Assembly (NCBI GenBank): GCA_022447165.1
Contig: JAKVBR010000011.1
Span: 1-18,212 of the forward strand
Source: Phycisphaerales bacterium
GTDB lineage: Bacteria; Planctomycetota; Phycisphaerae; Phycisphaerales; SM1A02
DNA length: 18,212 bases
Reading direction: 5' to 3'
Within the stretch, counting starts at the first letter, position 1. Each line of letters opens with the position of its first letter. Below the pieces are notes generated by a model. It saw nothing but the letters and a program-made list of their open reading frames with translations. It did not search any database and was not told where the DNA came from. The position numbers and the translations under genes were made by a program. This document shows, in pieces, positions 1-5,616 of the stretch.

Positions 1-447
1 AGTATCAACCCCGTAAGAAGCGTGTGGATGCCATTCGTGAAACTCGCTTACAAGAGCAAGCGTTGTATACATATAATCATATTGCGCAAACTGCATCTCT
101 TTTGCATTAGTGTTTGACCAACCCAACGCATCATGCAATGAAAGTGTTTCACTTGCTTCTTCTAGCTGTTCTGCCGCTTGATCAAGCGAACTTTCGACCG
201 CCCCAATATTAAGTGGTTCTGCAGGAGAAAATGTTAACTCACTTGGTAGTGGATTATGTGTAACTGGCCACTCAGCGTAGAGGTCTTCTTGAGCAAGGTC
301 GACTTCAAGCGAGCGATGAGGAGGCGCGTCTGCATTCATTGCATCGCTTGTTTCTTGCATAAGGGCCTTTACTTCTTCATCAATATGATGGAAACCGCCA
401 CTGCAGGCAGCAAGAAGCAAAAAAGGAATGAGGGAAAGAATCTTCAT
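1..447 (-). CDS. TolC-like outer-membrane lipoprotein, N-terminal part (cut by left edge)
   Basis: The minus strand is open for 149 codons from an ATG at 447 to the window edge, so the C-terminus is missing. The protein starts with a short lipoprotein signal, MKILSLIPFLLLAAC, with lipobox LAAC and Cys15 as the expected lipidation site; it is therefore probably exported and lipid-anchored. The mature part is acidic and helical, and ends with a stretch (LSLHDALGWSNTNAKEMQFA, then a Tyr-rich helix and SEFHEWHPH) that resembles the start of planctomycete TolC-family efflux proteins, where a helix of the kind LLxERHxWGP follows. That family call is inferred from partial resemblance; the lipoprotein call is seen directly. 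There is no clear Shine-Dalgarno site, and the gene diverges from upp with only 36 bases between the starts. Confidence 0.7.
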   Translation of the reverse strand, partial: MKILSLIPFLLLAACSGGFHHIDEEVKALMQETSDAMNADAPPHRSLEVDLAQEDLYAEWPVTHNPLPSELTFSPAEPLNIGAVESSLDQAAEQLEEASETLSLHDALGWSNTNAKEMQFAQYDYMYTTLALVSEFHEWHPHASYGVDT

Positions 448-484
448 AGAGTTGTTAATTTTAACACCCTAGATATCATGTGAA
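448..484. promoter_or_regulatory. Compact divergent promoter region with inverted repeat
   Basis: Thirty-six bases separate the start of the lipoprotein gene (minus) from upp (plus). A perfect inverted repeat, TGTTAATTTTAACA (453-466), lies in the middle. For the plus strand, TTGTTA (451-459 region) followed about 16 bases later by TATCAT (474-479) could be a -35/-10 pair. For the minus strand, TTCACA (complement of 479-484) and TAAAAT (complement of 458-463) are 15 bases apart. Both would start transcription within a few bases of the ATG, so mRNAs would have almost no leader. Promoter assignments are by eye against the sigma-70 consensus and are tentative. Confidence 0.35.
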
Positions 485-1143
485 TGACTCAAATGCCTAA
501 ACAATCAAGTGAACATCCAAATGTGTGGGTTTTTGACCACCCAGTGATTCAAGACAAACTGACGAGAATCCGTCAAAAAAACACGCAACACACAGATTTC
601 AGGCGACTTCTGAATGAAATTGCTGGACTCATGTGCTTTCAGTTATCACGCGACTTCCAGACGATGGATGTTGAAGTTGAAACGCCGCTTGAAGTTGCAA
701 AAGGAAAACGACTTGCGGAGCCAGTGACACTCGTGCCAGTTCTACGGGCGGGAGTTGGAATGACAGATGGCATATTGCAAATGATTCCCGAAGCACGGGT
801 TGGGCATATTGGCGTGTATCGAAATGAAGAAACAAAAGAGCCAGTACCGTATTACAGCAAAGTGCCAGCAGACATTGCTGATGGGCCGGTCTTGTTGATT
901 GATCCAATGTTAGCCACAGGCGGTTCAGCATCATACGCAGCGAACATCCTTTTTAATGAACATGGTTGTACAAACGTACAAATGGTTTGTCTTGTTGCTG
1001 CCCCAGAAGGTGCAGCTCGATTACGAGAAGACCATCCATCAATGAAGGTGTACACAGTATCACTTGATCAGTGTTTAAACAAACATGGGTACATTGTGCC
1101 GGGGCTAGGCGATGCTGGTGACAGAATCTTTGGAACGCTATAA
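484..1143 (+). CDS. upp: Uracil phosphoribosyltransferase
   Basis: Uracil phosphoribosyltransferase makes UMP from uracil and PRPP in the cytoplasm (pyrimidine salvage). The 219-residue protein has the family landmarks in order: VPVLRAGVGM around residue 83-92, the PRPP-binding loop LLIDPMLATGGSA around 138-150, VCLVAAPEG around 162-170, and the C-terminal uracil-binding stretch PGLGDAGDRIFGT. The family is usually about 208-210 residues, so the ATG at 493 (MPKQ) is a reasonable alternative to the ATG at 484; no Shine-Dalgarno site decides between them, and a promoter -10 at 474-479 would favour the later start or a leaderless message. The stop is 6 bases before the methyltransferase gene, so upp is probably the first gene of a four-gene operon. 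Confidence 0.96.
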   Translation: MTQMPKQSSEHPNVWVFDHPVIQDKLTRIRQKNTQHTDFRRLLNEIAGLMCFQLSRDFQTMDVEVETPLEVAKGKRLAEPVTLVPVLRAGVGMTDGILQMIPEARVGHIGVYRNEETKEPVPYYSKVPADIADGPVLLIDPMLATGGSASYAANILFNEHGCTNVQMVCLVAAPEGAARLREDHPSMKVYTVSLDQCLNKHGYIVPGLGDAGDRIFGTL

Positions 1144-1149
1144 CTCATC

Positions 1150-2142
1150 ATGCCTGAGCATAAGAACAAAAACTTCGACAGACCGGGAGGATACTCAACG
1201 CCGCTTGGTTCAATTGCATCGCAAAGGCACAATGAAAATTACGAAGATGTCACACTGCTTGGTGATCAAGCGAGACCCCATCTACCAGAACGAAAACACA
1301 TTTCCCCAACGCATTCACTCAGTCATCCAGAGACGTCACTCTACATTGGTGACTGTAGAGAAGTGTTAGCAAATTTGCCAGAGAAAGGCGCTGTAGATTT
1401 AATCTTTGCTGACCCCCCATTTAACTGGGATGTCCCTTATGAAAATTGGTCGGATGATATGCCTCGATCGGTGTTTGAAAGATTTACATTTGATTGGTTA
1501 GACCTTTGTATTGATTCACTCTCCCCCACCGGCGCCATTTGGGTCAATATTCCAGATGACACAGCAGCTGAAGTTGTACTTCACTTAAAACGAAGGGGAC
1601 TCATCATGGTGAATTGGTGCGTGTGGCATTTTCGTTTCGGTCAATACCGTGAGGGCTCCTTCATCATGAGTAAAGTGCATGCGCTTTATTTTGTAAAAGA
1701 TCCAGTCAATAGAACATGGAATAGTGATGCAATCTTAGAGTTGAGTGACAGGGCTACGATTTACAACGATAAGCGCACACAAGAAAAAGGCAAAAACAAA
1801 GGGATGCGCGTCCCAATGGACGTGTGGTATGGAAAGTATTGGGGGCGAGTGCAGGGAAATAGTAGAGAACGGCGTCACGGTCATCACAATCAGATACCAG
1901 AGGTCTATTTAGAACGCGTCATTTTGGCGTGTTCAAATGAAGGGGATTTGGTGTTAGACCCATTTGCTGGAAGTGGAACAACAAGTACGGTTGCAAGGGC
2001 ACATGGCAGACGTTCGATTTCAATTGAGTGCTCCGAAGTGAATGCTGCGAGTGCATGGGAGCGAATCTCTACTATTGGGATGATTCGTAAGAACTGTTCA
2101 TTTGGACAATCGTCTGCAATTCACAAAAAAAGAACCACTTAA
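1150..2142 (+). CDS. Beta-class site-specific DNA methyltransferase (probably adenine-N6), orphan
   Basis: This 330-residue protein transfers a methyl group from S-adenosylmethionine to DNA. The catalytic motif IV is DPPF at residues 88-91 and the AdoMet-binding motif I is DPFAGSGTT at 270-278. Motif IV before motif I defines the beta class (the CcrM/HinfI arrangement), and DPPF fits an amino-methyltransferase, more likely N6-adenine than N4-cytosine, which usually has SPPY. The segment between the motifs (about 140-260) should hold the target recognition domain. The first 60 residues before YIGDCREVL look poorly conserved, but no other ATG lies upstream of motif IV. No restriction endonuclease gene is adjacent; neighbours are upp (6 bases before) and a phosphoesterase (TAATG overlap). 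It is therefore either an orphan regulatory or epigenetic methyltransferase or one whose partner lies elsewhere. Recognition sequence cannot be read from the sequence. Confidence 0.9.
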   Translation: MPEHKNKNFDRPGGYSTPLGSIASQRHNENYEDVTLLGDQARPHLPERKHISPTHSLSHPETSLYIGDCREVLANLPEKGAVDLIFADPPFNWDVPYENWSDDMPRSVFERFTFDWLDLCIDSLSPTGAIWVNIPDDTAAEVVLHLKRRGLIMVNWCVWHFRFGQYREGSFIMSKVHALYFVKDPVNRTWNSDAILELSDRATIYNDKRTQEKGKNKGMRVPMDVWYGKYWGRVQGNSRERRHGHHNQIPEVYLERVILACSNEGDLVLDPFAGSGTTSTVARAHGRRSISIECSEVNAASAWERISTIGMIRKNCSFGQSSAIHKKRTT

Positions 2143-3023
2143 TGCCGCTTCCATCAGCAAATGTCTCAGACCCATCTTCAGTGATCGGTGTATTCAAAGA
2201 AGCAACAACTCACTTGCTTGCACTATCTATTGGTTCGACACACAAACTTCCAAGCGAGGGAACAGTTGTTGTGTCTGGAGATTTACACGACAACCCTTTT
2301 CACCTTGCCAAAATCATTAAACTCGCCCAATTAGAAAATGGATCAAACCATGTGGTGCTTCAAGAATTAATCCATGGCGTTACGCACCATGATGAACACG
2401 ACTTGAGTTACCGAATGCTTCTTAGAGTTGCAGCACTCATCAATCATTTTCCGAAGCAAGTACACCCCTTGTTAGCAAATCACGAGTTGTCTCAGTTAAC
2501 GCAAAGAGAGATTACAAAAGGTGGCGTTGAAATGGTTTGGCGTTTTACTGAAGGCGTGAAGCATGTATTTGCAAAAAAATCTTCAAAAGTACTTGATGCA
2601 ATCGATGAATTTTTAAAAGCAATGCCTCTTTCTGCGCGTTCAGAATCAGGGCTCTTTTGTTCGCACAGTCTTCCAAACGAGGCCGTCATGGGTGTGTTTG
2701 ACACTACTGTTATTGATCGGCGATTAAAGAAAACTGATTTACAAAGCGATGGCTCAGCATACTTCATGGTCTGGGGAAGGCAACACACCCAAGCGCAGTT
2801 AGATAAACTTGCCAATGCGTGGAATGTCAATCTGTTTTGCTTAGGTCATGCATATGTTCCAGATGGAATCTGCGCAAACTTTAACAACATGGTGCAACTC
2901 AATAGTGACCATCAAGGTGGGGCGGCGTTACAACTTGACTTATCCTCAATTCGAGATGCAAAACAGGCCTTGCGACTATCCATAAAACTTCAAAACCTTA
3001 GGATGGATTCTAGTGAACTCTAA
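2142..3023 (+). CDS. Calcineurin-like metallophosphoesterase with altered second motif
   Basis: The 293-residue protein has the order of motifs of calcineurin-like phosphoesterases: GDLHDN at residues 46-51 (Asp47, His49), a second motif at 72-79, NHE at 113-115, SH at 174-175 and GHAYVPDG from 235. These residues normally hold two metal ions that hydrolyse a phosphoester. The second motif is unusual: where the family has GD-x-x-DRG the protein reads LQELIHG, so the bridging aspartate appears to be replaced by Glu75 or lost. The overall plan resembles the PPP-type branch (GDxHD, GNHE, GH) more than the nucleotidase branch. The start ATG overlaps the methyltransferase stop by one base (TAATG), suggesting translational coupling, and its 3' end overlaps tsaB. 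Substrate is unknown. Confidence 0.8.
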   Translation: MPLPSANVSDPSSVIGVFKEATTHLLALSIGSTHKLPSEGTVVVSGDLHDNPFHLAKIIKLAQLENGSNHVVLQELIHGVTHHDEHDLSYRMLLRVAALINHFPKQVHPLLANHELSQLTQREITKGGVEMVWRFTEGVKHVFAKKSSKVLDAIDEFLKAMPLSARSESGLFCSHSLPNEAVMGVFDTTVIDRRLKKTDLQSDGSAYFMVWGRQHTQAQLDKLANAWNVNLFCLGHAYVPDGICANFNNMVQLNSDHQGGAALQLDLSSIRDAKQALRLSIKLQNLRMDSSEL

Positions 3024-3699
3024 CTCCATCATTCCCAAAACGCTTGCAATTGAGTTAACGCTTCAAAATGGTGAAGTTGGGGTTTCAACAGCAGACGGTG
3101 ATGTACTCATCGAATGCATCCAATCTGGCTCAAGAGACACAGACGACGTCTTGCCTGCGATTGATGGGCTTATGAAAAAAGCGAATCTACAACCAAAAGA
3201 ACTCTCATTGATTGCACTTTCAATTGGTCCAAGTGGTTTCACGACAATGCGTATTGCGACCACAATTGCAAAACACGTGTCATTTATCACGAGTTCGCCA
3301 ATTGTTGCTGTTCCTTCTGCAGTGTCTGCCGCAGAAGCAATGAACGAGTACGAATCGCTGCTCGCTATTGAGGCTGTGAAAGGTGATTCGTTTTGGCTCT
3401 CAACACTGACTCGTAAAAGCGGTGTGTGGCAGTGCGAAGCAGAACTCTCAACAATCGACTTGGTGCAGCATGCGTCATTTACCCAGCAAGGCATTCTTTG
3501 TGATGCACAGCATGGTGAAACCGCTAGCGCTTTTCATCTTCCAATACTTCCATACACACCAAACGCAGCAGCACTGATGCGTGCAAGCAAGTTGTTTTAT
3601 GATGTCGGTACAACAATAAATGCTAGAGCACTTGCACCGATTTACCCACGGGAACCCGAGGCGGTGCGTAAATGGAACGCGCGACGTAACGCCCGATAA
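3013..3699 (+). CDS. tsaB: tRNA threonylcarbamoyladenosine biosynthesis protein TsaB
   Basis: TsaB is the non-catalytic partner of TsaD in the complex (TsaB-TsaD-TsaE) that adds threonylcarbamoyl to A37 of ANN-decoding tRNAs in the cytoplasm. The 228-residue protein has the ASKHA-fold start TLAIELTLQNGEVGV, the family signature IGPSGFTTMRIATTIAK (residues 71-87, matching GPGSFTGLRIG), the following strand PIVAVPSAVSAAEAM, and the typical C-terminal PIYPREPEAVRKW. Translation must start at the GTG at 3013, because the first conserved strand begins at residue 10; this start lies 11 bases inside the end of the phosphoesterase gene. No hairpin with a T-run follows the stop, so where the operon terminates is unclear. 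The aspartate of the usual N-terminal AIDTS motif is Glu14 here. Confidence 0.9.
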   Translation: MNSNSIIPKTLAIELTLQNGEVGVSTADGDVLIECIQSGSRDTDDVLPAIDGLMKKANLQPKELSLIALSIGPSGFTTMRIATTIAKHVSFITSSPIVAVPSAVSAAEAMNEYESLLAIEAVKGDSFWLSTLTRKSGVWQCEAELSTIDLVQHASFTQQGILCDAQHGETASAFHLPILPYTPNAAALMRASKLFYDVGTTINARALAPIYPREPEAVRKWNARRNAR

Positions 3700-3826
3700 G
3701 TCGAACGTCACCGCGTTTAACCCGCAGTAACAGACCAATCACGTTACATTTTTCGCCCATCTTCACAATCATTGTGAAGTCTGGTGGTTTTGGGGACGAA
3801 GGTGCTTCAGGCAAACTGGGAAGCAT
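3623..3826 (-). CDS. Possible small unknown protein, 67 residues, overlapping tsaB tail
   Basis: An ATG at 3826 on the minus strand opens 67 codons that end 77 bases inside the 3' end of tsaB. The first 45 or so residues lie in otherwise non-coding sequence and look protein-like: a Pro-rich start (MLPSLPEAPSSPKPPDF), then a strand-like and basic stretch (TMIVKMGEKCNVIGLLLRVK). A GGGAGGGAGG tract lies about 14 bases before the ATG, too far for an ideal Shine-Dalgarno site. The reading frame stays open upstream of the ATG as far as a stop at 3869-3871, without a better start. The last 20 codons are antisense to the conserved TsaB C-terminus, so they may be chance. I recognise no family. It could equally be fortuitous reading through a regulatory region. 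Confidence 0.3.
   Translation of the reverse strand: MLPSLPEAPSSPKPPDFTMIVKMGEKCNVIGLLLRVKRGDVRLIGRYVARSIYAPPRVPVGKSVQVL
3761..3779. promoter_or_regulatory. Perfect 19-base inverted repeat, candidate operator
   Basis: CTTCACAAT (3761-3769) and ATTGTGAAG (3771-3779) are exact reverse complements around a single C. The shape suits a dimeric DNA-binding protein better than an RNA hairpin, since the loop would be minimal and no T-run follows. It lies in the 206-base gap between tsaB and the HTH regulator, about 127 bases before that gene's ATG, and inside the possible small minus-strand gene. Which protein binds is not known; the HTH protein just downstream is an obvious candidate. Apart from this repeat, a short GGAC/GTCC hairpin (about 3829-3842) and the leader at 3885-3897, I see nothing else in the gap. 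Confidence 0.4.
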
Positions 3827-3884
3827 GCGGACTTTTTGGTCCTCCCTCCCAAAATGAATACTTGCCCATTAGATCAACAGTATT

Positions 3885-3897
3885 GAAACGCAAGGAA
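3885..3897 (+). promoter_or_regulatory. Leader element containing the Shine-Dalgarno site of the HTH gene
   Basis: GAAACGCAAGGAA ends 8 bases before the ATG at 3906 and supplies AAGGA as ribosome binding site. The identical 13 bases occur on the minus strand at 9399-9411, just before the TTG start of dnaE, where they also supply the Shine-Dalgarno site. This supports both start choices; whether the shared part beyond AAGGA has a role is unknown. Confidence 0.45.
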
Positions 3898-3905
3898 CTG
3901 AACAC

Positions 3906-4448
3906 ATGACTGAAGAAATACTCAATAAACAAGTTTTTACAACAGGTGAGGCGGCAAAGATTTGTAATGTTTCACAACAAACGATCATTCGTTGTTTTGA
4001 CAGTGGTCGCCTTCAAGGTTTTAAAGTACCCGGATCACGCTTTAGACGGATTCCACGAGCAGAACTCATACGATTTATGCACTTAAATGGCATAGATGCG
4101 TCAAACATGGAGTCAGGGCCAGCACACATTCTCGTCATCGGTATTCCAAGCAACGGCATTGACGCAGTGGTTCGTTCTCAAGCAATTGGGCATAACATCC
4201 AGATTCACCACGCTGCAAGTGCTTACGAAGCCGGCTATCTAACACATAAACTAAGCCCTGGACTCATTTTATGTAGCAATGAACAGCACTCTGCAATTCA
4301 GCAGTCATGCTCAAAACTCTGTGAGGAATCTGACAGACCTATTGTTGTAAAAATTGAGAATTACAACAACTCTCTGAATATGGACTCAAATTTCACCGAT
4401 TCAAACCAAGCAATTAAAGACGCAGTTGAGCAATTGCTCACCGCATAA
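3906..4448 (+). CDS. Excisionase-type HTH regulator with degenerate receiver domain
   Basis: The 180-residue protein begins with a MerR/excisionase-like winged helix (about residues 10-58: FTTGEAAKICNVSQQTIIRC, then GRLQGFKVPGSRFRRIP and AELIRFM), a DNA-binding domain common in planctomycete regulators. Residues 74-178 follow the alternating pattern of a response-regulator receiver (HILVIGIPSNGIDAVV aligns with ILVVDDEP, and SPGLILCSNEQ with PDLILLDxxMP). The acidic pair is replaced by Gly-Ile and the phospho-acceptor aspartate by Ser124, so it should not be phosphorylated. I infer a phosphorylation-independent transcription regulator acting through dimerisation or a partner. The partner could be the next gene, 32 bases downstream, which has a similarly degenerate receiver. 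The start is supported by AAGGA 8 bases before the ATG. Confidence 0.75.
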   Translation: MTEEILNKQVFTTGEAAKICNVSQQTIIRCFDSGRLQGFKVPGSRFRRIPRAELIRFMHLNGIDASNMESGPAHILVIGIPSNGIDAVVRSQAIGHNIQIHHAASAYEAGYLTHKLSPGLILCSNEQHSAIQQSCSKLCEESDRPIVVKIENYNNSLNMDSNFTDSNQAIKDAVEQLLTA

Positions 4449-4480
4449 CGAACTGAGCAAAGCGCACTAGAAAGGCGAAT

Positions 4481-5602
4481 ATGGATTACTTTGACAAAGC
4501 AATTGAAAACTCATTCAACAAACAGAGTGACGACTCCCCTGGCACAATCTGCATCGTGGGTGGAGCGCAATCAATCGTTGAATCGCTTCGCGCCCTTCTT
4601 GAAGTTGCTGGCCACGACGTGAAATGCGTTGCAAACAGTAAGGCCTATGAAGAGTATCTAACATATCACCATGTCGATGTGACTTTGGTGTCCTGTCAAA
4701 CGAAGGTGCATTGTGAAGAGGTTTTTGAAACAACTTCATTGCTTTCTGACTCAACAATCATTACTGGCTTCACATCAAATCCATCTTATGAAGCAGCAAT
4801 TGAATTCATTCGTTGCGGTGGAGTAGATTTCTTCAATCTCCCTGACGATCTCGATGGTGTGTGCGAACGCATTCAACTCGCACTTGCGCAATCTAGAGTC
4901 AATCAAGATTCAATAGAAAACACAAATCAAATTGTTGACCTATGTAATCAACTCAATGAAGAACGACATCGCATTGAAAATGAAAAAGACACGCTTTGCA
5001 ATGACTTAGCAAACTCATTCTGTGATACTGAAAAACGGATGAAGCAAGTGGCAATGTGCGCTGAGTTCAAAACACTCATTAATCAAGAACTCGATGTTGA
5101 ATCAATGTTACGCACTGCACTTGGATACTTGCTCACACGGGTCGGTGCGATGAATGTCGCTGTGTATCTACGAGAAAGCAATTCTGATTGGGGCGTTGGT
5201 GCGTTCGTAAACTACGACCGCCAAGCAGATCACTATCAAACACTCATGAACAACATGATGTCACCAGTCTGCTCTGCAGTTGCTTCAGAACCAAATCTCA
5301 GTAAATATACTGACGGCGAGGTATTCGCAAACTTGTACGATCTAGATACTGAAGATTTTGTGGGTTCTGAAGTCGTCACATTTGGTTGCTTTAATGACAA
5401 TAAGTGCATGGCAACAATCGTCCTCTTTAAAAGCGACACAAAACCGTTTACACAAGACACGATTGAAACGCTTGAATCCCTTCGTCAAATCTTTGGCCAG
5501 CAGCTTGGCACAATTCTTCGAATCTACAACCGAGCAGAAAGCACGTGGCCAAGTGAGTCAATTGACAATGATGATGATTGGTCATTTGGAAAAGCGGCAT
5601 AA
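4481..5602 (+). CDS. Degenerate receiver - coiled coil - GAF-like signalling protein
   Basis: Three parts are visible in the 373 residues. Residues 21-138 follow the receiver fold (TICIVGGAQSIVESLRALL aligned with ILVVDDEPSIRELLRALL), but the acidic pair is Gly27-Gly28, the phospho-acceptor position is Ser71 (VDVTLVS for PDLVLLD), and the usual lysine near DFxxKPF is Leu120. Residues about 140-190 are charged and heptad-like, likely a coiled coil. Residues about 196-350 look like a GAF sensor domain (FKTLINQELDVESMLRTALG, then AMNVAVYLRES). The acidic tail is short. There is no HTH, kinase, cyclase or phosphodiesterase motif, so it is probably a protein-protein or ligand-sensing partner, perhaps of the HTH protein before it. 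AAAGG lies just before the ATG. It converges on dnaE with a 14-base gap and no visible terminator. Confidence 0.7.
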   Translation: MDYFDKAIENSFNKQSDDSPGTICIVGGAQSIVESLRALLEVAGHDVKCVANSKAYEEYLTYHHVDVTLVSCQTKVHCEEVFETTSLLSDSTIITGFTSNPSYEAAIEFIRCGGVDFFNLPDDLDGVCERIQLALAQSRVNQDSIENTNQIVDLCNQLNEERHRIENEKDTLCNDLANSFCDTEKRMKQVAMCAEFKTLINQELDVESMLRTALGYLLTRVGAMNVAVYLRESNSDWGVGAFVNYDRQADHYQTLMNNMMSPVCSAVASEPNLSKYTDGEVFANLYDLDTEDFVGSEVVTFGCFNDNKCMATIVLFKSDTKPFTQDTIETLESLRQIFGQQLGTILRIYNRAESTWPSESIDNDDDWSFGKAA

Positions 5603-5616
5603 TCCCCCACTATTTG

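Noticed and set aside
1150..3023. Complete restriction-modification or phage-defence system
   Set aside because: Only the methyltransferase has DNA-modification motifs; no endonuclease, helicase or specificity subunit is visible, and neighbours are housekeeping genes.
3842..3851. G-rich tract (complement GGGAGGGAGG) as a G-quadruplex
   Set aside because: There are too few G-runs of three close together; it reads better as an imperfect Shine-Dalgarno or neutral sequence.
3700..3905. Structured RNA (SRP RNA, riboswitch or tRNA) in the largest gap
   Set aside because: No tRNA arms, SRP core sequence or recognised riboswitch pattern was found; only the palindrome and a four-base-pair hairpin are clear.
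5603..5616. Terminator between the GAF-protein gene and dnaE
   Set aside because: The 14-base gap has a C-run but no inverted repeat or T-run hairpin on either strand.
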